From DASUBV01 sp035763085 (GTDB taxonomy: Bacteria > Actinomycetota > Actinomycetes > Streptosporangiales > Streptosporangiaceae), in assembly GCA_035763085.1 (NCBI GenBank), contig DASUBV010000215.1, positions 1 to 9,739 of the forward strand: a stretch of DNA of 9,739 bases. Direction: 5' to 3'. Positions within the stretch are counted from its first letter, which is position 1. Each line of letters starts with the position of its first letter. The notes below the pieces were generated by a model. That model had not been told where the DNA came from and did no database searches. It saw only the letters and a program-made list of their open reading frames with translations. The position numbers and the translations under genes are program-made. Of this stretch, positions 1 to 7,600 are shown in pieces.

Positions 1-142
1 TCCTCCGGATCTTCGCTGCCTCGTGCTCATCGACGTCAGGCGTGCCGTTGATCGAGAACGGCGGGCAGCAATCCGGGCCACCCGGACAGAACGCCCGGGC
101 ATAGGCGTGAGCTCGCGCATTGGTGCGCAGAACCCGCCATCT
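1..142 (-). other. ambiguous open frame leaving the left edge; possible 5' part of an unrecognised or frameshifted gene
   Basis: On the minus strand a frame is open from just after a TAG at 145-143 to the window edge (47 codons). Its translation has a protein-like composition, including FCPGGPDCCPPFSINGTPDV and then an acidic stretch. It has no ATG, GTG or TTG start inside the window. A second minus frame has an ATG at 182, placed well behind a promoter-like sequence, but stops at 38-36 after 48 codons. A third is open to the edge from an ATG at 120 but is arginine-rich. On the plus strand 2-154 is also open and ends in TGA. I do not recognise any of these products. A gene whose start frame and body frame are separated by a frameshift would fit, but so would non-coding DNA. 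The call is weak because only the edge is visible. Confidence 0.2.
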
Positions 143-191
143 CTAATTCCCTGATCGCCGCTGCCGCGTGCTTCCCTGGCATGTAGGGACG

Positions 192-220
192 ATACTACAT
201 GTGTAGGGCTAGGCCAACAA
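192..220 (-). promoter_or_regulatory. candidate sigma-70-type promoter directed to the left edge
   Basis: Read on the minus strand, TTGTTG (220-215) and TAGTAT (197-192) are separated by exactly 17 bp. This is close to the housekeeping sigma consensus, and TAGTAT fits the actinobacterial TANNNT -10. A start about 7 nt downstream (near 185) would lie 3 nt before the ATG at 182, giving an almost leaderless mRNA. The match is by eye only; its best support is the exact spacing and the inverted repeat overlapping the -10. Confidence 0.4.
195..206. repeat. inverted repeat, operator-like (CTACA-TG-TGTAG)
   Basis: Perfect 5-bp arms CTACA and TGTAG are separated by TG. The element overlaps the -10 box and the spacer of the leftward promoter candidate at 192-220, the usual place for a repressor site. 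A related half, CATGTAGGG, lies at 180-188, beside CATGTGTAGGG at 198-208. No regulator gene is visible to pair with it. Confidence 0.35.
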
Positions 221-234
221 CGACGGGGCAGCCG

Positions 235-252
235 CTGGCAGGGACCTGCCAG
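235..252. repeat. 18-bp palindrome (CTGGCAGG-GA-CCTGCCAG)
   Basis: Perfect 8-bp arms flank a 2-bp centre. A loop this small favours a protein-binding site over an RNA hairpin. It lies about 30 bp upstream (leftward-promoter sense) of the -35 box candidate at 215-220. Confidence 0.5.
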
Positions 253-369
253 GCGCTCTGGCGACCAGACTGACTGTCACGGGACGCTCCTTCCGGCGTG
301 GTGGGCGGCACGATACGTCTTCAGCGGGCCGGGTGCTCAGCCACCTGCGGACGCCCCTTGTCCCCGGCA

Positions 370-383
370 GGACTCGCGAGTCC
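370..383. repeat. perfect 14-bp palindrome (GGACTCGCGAGTCC)
   Basis: The sequence reads identically on both strands with no spacer. It is AT-containing and so less easily explained by base composition than the pure G/C palindromes nearby. It is operator-like in form; no function is known from the sequence. Confidence 0.5.
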
Positions 384-475
384 GGCATGGCTAGCAACTT
401 TCTGCGCGGGAAACTCCGGACGCGGGCCAGGCCAGCCACGGGCCGGCTCACGCGGCGCGGCCGGGCGTCTGGTCC

Positions 476-549
476 GGGGGGACAGCCGCGCAGTTGCCGC
501 GCCTGGCCGGGCCAGCCTGGCCCGGGGGGAGCCGCGCAGTCGCGGCGCC
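476..549. repeat. imperfect direct repeat of about 26 bp, period 46-48 bp
   Basis: GGGGGGACAGCCGCGCAGT (476-494) recurs as GGGGGGA-GCCGCGCAGT (524-540). The copies share an identical GCCGCGCAGT (485-494 and 531-540), and each is followed by a related GC-rich tail. The palindrome at 507-525 lies between the copies and touches the second. Confidence 0.5.
507..525. repeat. 19-bp palindrome with single-base centre (CCGGGCCAG-C-CTGGCCCGG)
   Basis: Perfect 9-bp arms are separated by one C. It sits about 100 bp before the thiamine-binding gene and could be an operator. The pure GC-rich composition makes chance occurrence more likely than for the palindrome at 370-383. Confidence 0.45.
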
Positions 550-615
550 CGGAGCGTGACAATGAGTCGGGGCGGCCAGCCGGGCAGATTGCCCGGGCCT
601 GGATCGCCCTTGACT

Positions 616-621
616 AGGAGG
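616..621 (+). promoter_or_regulatory. strong ribosome binding site (AGGAGG) fixing the start at 627
   Basis: AGGAGG lies 5 nt before the ATG at 627. It is the clearest Shine-Dalgarno sequence in the window and settles the start of the 97-residue gene. Confidence 0.85.
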
Positions 622-626
622 CAGGC

Positions 627-920
627 ATGCTCGTCGCTTTCTCGGTGACGCCGCTCGGCGTGGGCGAAGGCGTGGCGGAGTACGTCGCCGATGCCGTCCG
701 GGTGGTGCGCCAGAGCGGGCTGCCCAACCAGACCGACGCCATGTTCACGACGATCGAGGGCGACTGGGACGAGGTCATGGGCGTGGTCAGGCGCGCCGTG
801 GACGCGGTGGCGGCCCGCGCTCCGCGGGTGAGCGTGACGCTCAAGGCAGACATCCGGCCGGGCGTGACGGGCGCGCTCGAGGCCAAGGTGGAGGCTGTCG
901 AGCGGCAGCTGGGCAGCTGA
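627..920 (+). CDS. MTH1187/YqgV-family thiamine-binding protein
   Basis: This is a 97-residue protein of the small Thiamine_BP (formerly DUF77) family, typically about 95-105 residues, so it is full length. Family-like features are the opening beta strand MLVAFSVTPLG, the conserved TTIEGDWDEVM block (residues 41-51), a helix of the VRRAVDAV type (54-61), and a second strand ending VSVTLKADIRPG (68-79). Members fold as ferredoxin-like units, assemble into oligomers and bind thiamine. No enzymatic activity is established, and roles in thiamine storage or delivery are presumed. There is no signal peptide or membrane segment, so it should be cytosolic. Translation should be efficient given AGGAGG at 616-621. 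It converges on adnB and has no thiamine biosynthesis gene beside it in the window, so context adds nothing to function. Confidence 0.88.
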   Translation: MLVAFSVTPLGVGEGVAEYVADAVRVVRQSGLPNQTDAMFTTIEGDWDEVMGVVRRAVDAVAARAPRVSVTLKADIRPGVTGALEAKVEAVERQLGS

Positions 921-942
921 CCGCCGGCCCGAGGACCGGCGG
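921..942. terminator. GC-rich hairpin between convergent genes
   Basis: CCGCCGG (921-927) pairs with CCGGCGG (936-942) around an 8-nt loop, starting directly after the TGA at 918-920. There is no T-run on either side, as is common for actinobacterial terminators. Its place between two convergent genes suggests termination of the plus gene and possibly of the adnAB transcript. A weaker 5-bp stem, GCCGC/GCGGC (981-998), lies closer to the adnB stop. Confidence 0.45.
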
Positions 943-1008
943 GCCAGCCCGAGCGCCAGCCGGCGAGCACCCGCCAGCAGGCCGCACGGTCAGGCGGCGA
1001 CCGGGCAG

Positions 1009-4000
1009 TCAGGAGCGCTGCGCCAGGTCATCGGCGGACGGGATGGCATCGATGAGCGCGGTGAGGCCGGCCTCGTCGAGCAGGTCGGCCGGGCGGACCG
1101 TCTGGTCGTAGCGGACGTAGTAGAACGCGGCCCGCACGTCACTCACGTCGGCCCCGGCCAGTTCGGCCCAGGCCAGCCGGTAGGCCGCGAGCTGGACCGC
1201 GACGGCGTGCCGCTCAGCCTCGCTGCCGGGCGGCCGGCCGGTCTTCCAGTCCACCACGTCATACCGGCCGTCGGCAGCGTCGGCGAACACGGCGTCGATG
1301 CGGCCGCGCACCAGCCGGTCGGCCACCAGCGTCTCGAACGGAAGCTCGACCTCCGCAGGCTGCCGCTCGGCCCACTCACTGGCCGCGAACCTGGCCTTCA
1401 GCTCGGCCAGCTCGGCATCGGGCTCGGCGGCACCGGGGTCGTCGGCGGCGCCGGGCAGCTCATCGGCGTCGATGAGCTGCGGCTGGCCGAAGCGCTCCTC
1501 CAGCCAGCGGTGGAACTCGGTGCCACGCAGCGCGTGCGGGGCAGGCGGGCGCGGCATCGGGCGGCGCACCTGCTGGGCGAGCTCGCCCGGGTCCCTGGCC
1601 ACCGCCACCAGCGCGGAGACCGGGAGCTGACGGGGCAGCGCGACGTGGGCGTGCCCGCCGGACCGGCGCCGGGCACGCTCGGCCAGCAGCAGCTCAGCCT
1701 CACTGGCCCACGAGTCGATCAGCTCCTGATATCCGTCCGGGTCTGTCCCGTCCGGGTCTGTCCCGTCCTGGCCTGCCCCGTCCTGGCCTGCCCCGTCCAG
1801 ATCTGCCCTGTCCGCCCCTGCCGGGACAGCCGCCCCAGCCGCTCGGGCGGGCGAGCGGCGGGACTGGCTCTCCAGGTCAGCCATGGCCTCGCTGACCAGC
1901 GCCGCCGCTGCGCGGACGGCGGTGGCGCGCGCGTCGGCGGCGAGCTCAGCGGGCCAGATGGCGGTGGGCGGCTCGGCGAGCGCCGGGTTCTCAGCGTCCT
2001 CGTCCGGCTCGGGCTCCCAGACTGCCACGGTGCCGTCACCGGCTTCGCAGGTCAGCCGCACCTCGGTCAGGAACTGCGAGGGGCCGAGCCGGGACGCGCC
2101 CTCGCCCCACCAGTAGCCCGAGCAGGCCAGCCAGAACGCCGCCCGGGTGGCGGCCACGTAGGCCAGGCGGCGTTCCTCGCCGAGCTCCCTGGCTGAGCAG
2201 GCGTCGGTGAAGTCGGCGAGCTGGCTGTTCTCCAGGCCGGCCAGGACCGGCAGGTCGGCCGCGTCGCCGCGCAGCGCGAACGGCAGCAGCCGCGGGTTCT
2301 CCGTCCACCGGGTAGTGACCCGCGGCGAGGCCGGGAAGACATGGGACTTCTTCCCGTCGGCCAGCCCGGGGACGAACACGGCAGGCCACTGCAGGCCCTT
2401 GGCGGCGTGCACGGTGGCCAGCTTCACCGAGTCGGTCTCGCCCACCCGGCCGCCCTCCAGGCCGAATTCCTCCGACTCGGCGGCGGTCAGGTAGGCCAGG
2501 AACGCGCCGAGCGTGGGCTCCTCCCGGTCGCCGGCGAATGCTGCCGCGGCGTCGGTGAAGGCGTCCAGGTCGGCGCGCGCGCTGGCCGGGTCGGCACCAG
2601 GGCGGGCGGCCACCTCGATGTCCAGGCCGAGGATGCGCTCGACCTCGCCGACCAGGTCGGGCAGCGGCCGGGCCACGTGCGTGCGCAGTAGCCGCAGCTC
2701 ACTGGCCAGGGCACTGAGCCGGGCGTAGCCGGCCGCCGAGTAGGCCTGCGGGCCGTCCAGGTCATCCAGGGCCTCGACGAGGCTGCCGGTATCGCGGGTC
2801 AGGTCCGTCACCGCCTGCGTCATCAGCTGTCCCGCGCGCTGGCCCGGCCCGCCGCCAGCCGGCTGGTCCTGGGGCTGGTCCTGGCCGGGACCGGCGCCAG
2901 CCGCGGCAGTTCCGGCTCCGCCGGCCTGCATGGTCCCCGCTGCCCCCGTCCCCGCTGCCCCCGGTCCCGCGGGCCCGGTCCCGGCACCCCCGGTCCCGCT
3001 GCCCCCGCCCGGCCGGCCATCCGGCACGGCCGGCATGCTGGCCAGCGCGCGGGCCCGGCGGCCCAGCGCCACCAGGTCGGCCGGGCCGATCCGCCACCGC
3101 GGCGAGGTCAGCAGCCGGGCCAGCGCGTCCGACGCGGTGGGGTCATGCAGCACCCGCAGCGTGGCGACGATGTCCGCCACCTCGGGCACCGTCAGCAGGC
3201 CGCCCAGCCCGACTACCTCCACCGGGATGCCACGCGCCTCCAGGGCCGCGCGCAGCGCCGGGAACTGAGACCGCTTGCGGCACAGCACGGCGATGTCCGA
3301 CGGCCGCACGGCATCCTGGCGGCCGTCCGGCCACGGGTTCCCGTCCGGTGCGATGCCCGGCTCGCCGCCGAGCAGCCCGGCAGCCTGCCCGGCCACCCAG
3401 GCCGCCTCGGCCGCCGTCGACTCCAGCAGCGCGCAGACCACCTGGCCGCGCTCGGCCCGGCCGGGCGGCGCGGCCAGCAGCGGGACCTCCGGCGCGGCCG
3501 CGCGCAGCTCGGCCTGGATCGCCCCGGCCGCGGCCAGGACCGCGCCGGTGTTGCGGAAGCTGGTCGACAGCATCAGCACCGGCGCAGGCCGGCCGCGCCC
3601 CGCCGGGAAGTCGGACCGGAACCGGCGCAGGTTGCCCGCGCTGGCCCCGCGCCAGCCATAGATCGACTGGCACGGATCACCGACCGCGGTGACCGGATGG
3701 CCGCCGCCGAACAGCGAGCGCAGCAGCACCAGCTGCGCATGGCTGGTGTCCTGGTACTCATCCAGCAGCACGACCGGGTACCGGCCGCGCTCCCCCGCGC
3801 CGACCTCCGGGTGCCGGCTGGCGATCCTGGCGGCGATCGCCATCTGGTCGCCGTAGTCGATGACCTCACGGGCGGCCTTGGCCGCGTGATAGGCGGCCAC
3901 CAGCGGCAGCATCTGCTCGCGGGTCCGCTGGCAGCGGATCACCTTGCGGGCCAGCGCGGATACCTTGCCCGCCAGCCCGGCCGCCTGCCCGTCGAGCCAC

Positions 4001-4632
4001 CGCCCGGCCCCGAGCACGTCGCCGGCGTCGCGCAGGTGCTCGGCCAGCTCGCCGGCCAGGTCGATCACGGCGGCGGTCACGGTGGCCGGCGACCAGCTGA
4101 TCGCGTCCATCGGCCCGTCGTAGGCGGCGACCACGCTGGCGGCGATCTGCCAGGAGACTGCCGGGGTGATCAGCCGCAGCGACGGCTCCAGGCCGTCCCG
4201 GAGGGCGTGATCGGTAACGAGCCGCCCGGCGTAGGCGTGGTAGGTCGACACGGTCGGCTCGCCGGGCAGCTCCTCCGCGCCGGTCCCGGCCAGCCCGGCA
4301 CGCTGCAGCCGGTCCAGCCGGGCGCGCACCCGCTCCCCCAGCTCGGCGGCGGCCTTCCTGGTGAAGGTCAGGCCGAGCACCCGCTCGGGCCGGACCAGCT
4401 GGTTGGCCACCAGCCACACCAGCCGGGCCGCCATCGTCTCGCTCTTGCCCGAGCCGGCGCCGGCGATCACGGCCATCGGGCCCGGCGGGGCACCGATCAC
4501 CGCCGCCTGCTCCGCGGTCGGCTCGGTCCCGCCGAGCAGCCTGGCCAGCTGCACCGGGCTGTACCGGGGCCGCGGACGGCCGCCCGGCGCCGGGCCAGGC
4601 GGGCCGCTCCCCGCCTGCGTCACCTGTCTCAT
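1009..4632 (-). CDS. adnB: AdnB: UvrD-like helicase and RecB-like nuclease subunit of the AdnAB double-strand-break resection complex
   Basis: This 1207-residue protein pairs with AdnA to unwind and resect DNA ends for homologous recombination. In the mycobacterial enzyme the AdnB motor tracks 3' to 5' and drives unwinding. The N-terminus RYSPVQLARLLG...PTAEQAAVI is AdnB-like. Superfamily 1 motifs are intact: Walker A AGAGSGKSE (57-65), LTFTRKAAAELGERV (88-102), DEYQD (291-295), GDPCQSIYGWRG (318-329), SFRNT (358-362), VHAAKGLQW (741-749) and EERRLAYVAATRA (819-831). The C-terminal RecB-type nuclease shows His1041, Asp1113 (RGRID), Asp1128-x-Lys1130 (DWKTG) and Gln1147-xxx-Tyr1151. No four-cysteine Fe-S signature is present. 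Two low-complexity segments (about 537-600 and 941-967) make it longer than the roughly 1100-residue mycobacterial AdnB. The ATG at 4632 has GGGGTGA 4 nt upstream and lies 13 bp after adnA, so the genes are cotranscribed. Confidence 0.95.
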   Translation of the reverse strand: MRQVTQAGSGPPGPAPGGRPRPRYSPVQLARLLGGTEPTAEQAAVIGAPPGPMAVIAGAGSGKSETMAARLVWLVANQLVRPERVLGLTFTRKAAAELGERVRARLDRLQRAGLAGTGAEELPGEPTVSTYHAYAGRLVTDHALRDGLEPSLRLITPAVSWQIAASVVAAYDGPMDAISWSPATVTAAVIDLAGELAEHLRDAGDVLGAGRWLDGQAAGLAGKVSALARKVIRCQRTREQMLPLVAAYHAAKAAREVIDYGDQMAIAARIASRHPEVGAGERGRYPVVLLDEYQDTSHAQLVLLRSLFGGGHPVTAVGDPCQSIYGWRGASAGNLRRFRSDFPAGRGRPAPVLMLSTSFRNTGAVLAAAGAIQAELRAAAPEVPLLAAPPGRAERGQVVCALLESTAAEAAWVAGQAAGLLGGEPGIAPDGNPWPDGRQDAVRPSDIAVLCRKRSQFPALRAALEARGIPVEVVGLGGLLTVPEVADIVATLRVLHDPTASDALARLLTSPRWRIGPADLVALGRRARALASMPAVPDGRPGGGSGTGGAGTGPAGPGAAGTGAAGTMQAGGAGTAAAGAGPGQDQPQDQPAGGGPGQRAGQLMTQAVTDLTRDTGSLVEALDDLDGPQAYSAAGYARLSALASELRLLRTHVARPLPDLVGEVERILGLDIEVAARPGADPASARADLDAFTDAAAAFAGDREEPTLGAFLAYLTAAESEEFGLEGGRVGETDSVKLATVHAAKGLQWPAVFVPGLADGKKSHVFPASPRVTTRWTENPRLLPFALRGDAADLPVLAGLENSQLADFTDACSARELGEERRLAYVAATRAAFWLACSGYWWGEGASRLGPSQFLTEVRLTCEAGDGTVAVWEPEPDEDAENPALAEPPTAIWPAELAADARATAVRAAAALVSEAMADLESQSRRSPARAAGAAVPAGADRADLDGAGQDGAGQDGTDPDGTDPDGYQELIDSWASEAELLLAERARRRSGGHAHVALPRQLPVSALVAVARDPGELAQQVRRPMPRPPAPHALRGTEFHRWLEERFGQPQLIDADELPGAADDPGAAEPDAELAELKARFAASEWAERQPAEVELPFETLVADRLVRGRIDAVFADAADGRYDVVDWKTGRPPGSEAERHAVAVQLAAYRLAWAELAGADVSDVRAAFYYVRYDQTVRPADLLDEAGLTALIDAIPSADDLAQRS
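1738..1812 (-). repeat. 15-bp tandem repeat, 5 units, within adnB
   Basis: Five 15-bp units encode the pentapeptides DRADL, DGAGQ, DGAGQ, DGTDP, DGTDP (AdnB residues 941-965), followed by a partial DG. Adjacent pairs are nearly identical, which indicates recent duplication by slippage. The repeat falls in the linker between the helicase motifs (ending about 860) and the nuclease domain (from about 1000), and the length is a multiple of three, so the frame is kept. Confidence 0.85.
2833..3024 (-). repeat. low-complexity Gly/Ala/Thr/Pro-rich segment within adnB
   Basis: AdnB residues 537-600 are mostly Gly, Ala, Thr and Pro (GTGPAGPGAAGTGAAGT and similar), ending QDQPQDQPAGGGPGQ. The DNA at about 2938-3010 is a degenerate run of CCCCGCTGC/CCCGGTCCC units. 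The segment interrupts the motor between motifs IV and V and is likely a disordered surface loop. Confidence 0.8.
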
Positions 4633-4636
4633 GGCG

Positions 4637-4643
4637 TCACCCC
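4637..4643 (-). promoter_or_regulatory. ribosome binding site for adnB (GGGGTGA)
   Basis: GGGGTGA lies 4 nt before the adnB ATG at 4632 and just after the adnA TGA (4648-4646), so the site occupies almost the whole 13-bp spacer. This supports translational coupling of the two subunits and the choice of the 4632 start. Confidence 0.7.
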
Positions 4644-4645
4644 GC

Positions 4646-7600
4646 TCACGGGGTCACCTGCGCGCCGCGCTCGTGGACCGGGCAGCACGCGGCCACCGGG
4701 CAGACCCGGCAGCCGGGATTGACCGTGGCCCGGAACACCGGGCTGGCCATCCCGGCCGCGACCGTCTCGACCAGCTCGCCGGCCCAGCCGGGCTCCGGGT
4801 CCCCGGTCAGGCCGCGCTGACGCTGCACGCGGACGCTGGCCGCCAGCGCGGCCTTGCCGACCTGGACCAGCTCCGCGCCGCCCGGCTCGGTCAGGCCCAG
4901 CTGCTCGAACGCGCCCAGCACGACGGCCAGCTGATAGACGCCGAGCTGCGGATTGCGGTCCAGGTCGGCGTCGGGCGGCCGGGAGCTGCCGGTCTTCAGG
5001 TCGACGACGATCGCGTTCCCGTCGCCGTCTCGCTCCAGCCGGTCCACCTGCCCGGTGATCGTCACGTTCCCCGATCGCACCGACAGCTCCTGCTCGACCG
5101 CGATCAGCTCGCGCGGGTTGCCGCGATGCCAGGCCAGGAACCTGGCCACCATCTGCTCGGCGACCTCGCGCTGCTTGGCGCTGTACCAGGCGCTGCCGAA
5201 GTCCAGGTGCTGCCACATCTCGTCGACGCGCTTGACGATGTCCCCGTCGCCAGCCCCCGCCGCGGCCAGCGCCGCAGCCGCGTGGATCACGATCCCGAAG
5301 TCCCTCGCCACCGCGGGCGACCCGACCCCGACGGCCGCCTCCAGCAGCCACCGCAGCCCGCACTTGGTGAAGGTCTCGACCCGCGACGGGGACAGCCGGA
5401 CCGCACCGGGAATGGCCGGCCCGGTGCTGCTCAGCTCCGTCAGCGCGTACCACTGCCGGGGCGCGGCGCCCGGCACGCCGGCCGCGGCCAGCCGGGCCAG
5501 CTGGGCTGCAGCGGCCCGGCGCACCCGGTCCGGCAGCGCCCCGTCAGCCGCCGCCCGGCGCAGGCTCGCGGTCAGCACGGGCAGCGACAGCCACTGCCGT
5601 CCGGTGGCGGCCACCTGCTCGATCTCGATCTCCTCGCCGGCCAGCTCGGCCAGGAACCGCGATGGCCGCTCTTCGCTCTCGGCGCCGCCGACGGCGGTGA
5701 CGACCAGCGCCTGCCGGGCCCGGGTCACCGCGACGTAGAACAGCCGCCGTTCCTCGTCTAGCAGCTTGGAGGTCAGCGCCGCCGCGGCGGCGTCGGTGCC
5801 CTGGGGCTCCTGCCGGCCCGCCGCCACCTCCACCAGGTCGTCCATGCCGAGCAGCGAGCCGCGCAGCCGGACGTCGGGCCAGGTTCCCTCCTGCACGCCG
5901 GCCACCACGACCAGGTCCCACTCCAGGCCCTTGGACCGGTGCGCGGTCAGCACGGCCACCGCGTCGCCGCGCGGCGCGTGCTCGGCCAGCGTGTCACCGG
6001 CGATCTCCTGACCGGACAGGCTGTCCAGGAACAGCCGGGCCGAGCCGTGCGGCAGCCGGGCGCTGAACCGGGCGGCGGCGTCGAACAGCGCCACGACCGC
6101 GTCCAGGTCGGCGTCGGCCGCGGCCCCGCGCAGCCCGCCGGCAGCGCTGGCCTCCTGCCACACCGCGGCCAGCCCGCTGGCGTCCCAGACGGCCCACAGC
6201 ACGTCATGCGGGGTGCCCTCGCGCGCGGTGTCGCGGGCCAGCGCGAGCAGCGCGGCTACCCGCCGGGCAGCGGCCAGCGCCGGGACGACCGGACTGGCCG
6301 GCCGGCCGCCGGGCCCCGCTCCGCCGCCAGGCCTTGTCCCGCCGCCAGGCCTCGTCCCGCCGCCGGAGCCTGCGGCACCGCCGGTGCCTGTCCCGCCGCC
6401 GGGCCCCGTTCCGCTGCCGGGCAGGGCGCCGAGGCTGGCCAGCACCTCGGGGCCCGCCGGCGCGCCGGGCCGGGCCAGCGCATCCTCGCCGGAGGGCCAG
6501 CCCGCCAGGGTCAGCTCACGCGGATCGCGCAGCGCGCTGGCCAGCGGCTCGTCGGCAGGCAGCTGCCCGGACACCTGCGCGGCCGCCCGCAGTATCCGGC
6601 GCAGCCGCCGCAGCCCGAGCGCATCCGTGCCGCCCAGCGGGCCGGTCAGCAGCTCCGCGGCGGCCTCCTCGGTCAGCGCGCCGGGCCGCAGCGCGCAGGC
6701 GAGCAGCGTCAGCAGCGGCCGGGTGCCCGGCTCGGCGGTCAGCGGCAGCTCATCCCCGGCGACAGCGGCCGGGACCCCGGCGGAGGCCAGCGCGCGCTGC
6801 AGTACCGGTACCTGACGGGCAGCCGACCGGACCAGGACCGCCATCGAGGACCAGGGCACCCCGTCGATCAGGTGCGCGCGGCGCAGCGTGTCGGCGATCA
6901 GCGCGGCCTCCTGGCTGGCGCTGGCCGCCGTCACGATCCGCACCTCGCCGGGCCGGGCACCGGGCACGGGCAGCAGGTCCCGGTGACCCCCGGCCGCGGC
7001 GCCCGCTCCGCCCGCGGCGCCCGCTCCGGCCAGTGCGGCCGGCATCCGGGCCGTGACCCGCCGGGAGGCGGCCAGCAGGACCGGGCCGCTGCGCCGGCAG
7101 GTGCGCAGCGCTACCACCTGCGCCGGGCTGCCGTCCGGTGCGCGGAACCGATCCGGGAACTGCCGGATGCCCTCGACGTCCGCGCCGCGGAAGGCATAGA
7201 TGGACTGGTCCGGGTCACCGACCGCGATCAGCTCGCGCCCGTCGCCGGCCAGCTGGCGCAGCATCTCCTCCTGCGCGGGGTCGGTGTCCTGGTACTCATC
7301 GACCAGGATCGCGTCGTAGGCCTCGCGCTCCCTGGCCCGCACGGCCTTGCGGCGCAGCAGGCCGCCCGCGATCCGGACGATCTCGGAGTAGTCATAAGCC
7401 GGGACCGGGGCCAGGTCGAACCGGGCGGCGTAGGCGTCCAGGAACCGGCCCGCCGACACCCAGTCGTCACGGCCGAGCCGGCGCCCGAGGCCGGCCAGCG
7501 CCCGGCCGTCCAGGCCGCGCTCGGCCGCCCGCAGCAGGAAGTCGCGCAGCTCAGCCGCGAAGCCGCGGGTGGCCAGCGCCGGGCGCAGCCGTTCCGGCCA

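Larger units (their letters stand above)
143..626. other. 484-bp stretch without a recognisable gene
   Basis: Open frames exist on both strands (for example 298-648 and 333-617 on plus, 562-209 on minus). Their products are Arg/Gly/Pro/Ala-rich, resemble no family I know and lack good ribosome binding sites, so I treat them as chance frames in GC-rich DNA. The stretch does contain a promoter candidate near 192-220, palindromes at 195-206, 235-252, 370-383 and 507-525, and an imperfect direct repeat at 476-549. The promoter of the downstream thiamine-binding gene should lie here, but I cannot point to a convincing -10/-35 pair for it. Confidence 0.55.

Noticed and set aside
209..562. 117-codon minus-strand open frame
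   Set aside because: Arg/Pro-rich product without family resemblance, no Shine-Dalgarno, and the region is filled with palindromes and repeats.
298..648. Small plus-strand open frames (298-648 and 333-617) upstream of the thiamine-binding gene
   Set aside because: They overlap each other, one runs into the confirmed gene at 627, the products are Arg/Gly/Pro-rich, and there is no ribosome binding site.
1738..1812. 15-bp tandem units considered as a CRISPR-like array
   Set aside because: The units are contiguous with no spacers and lie in frame inside adnB, so they are a coding minisatellite.
3145..4722. 525-codon plus-strand open frame opposite adnB
   Set aside because: Same explanation: an antisense shadow of adnB with low-complexity, Arg/Gln/Gly-rich translation and no family signature.
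4361..5761. 466-codon plus-strand open frame across the adnA-adnB junction
   Set aside because: It spans two confirmed minus-strand genes; the translation shows no domain and the codon pattern follows the opposite strand.
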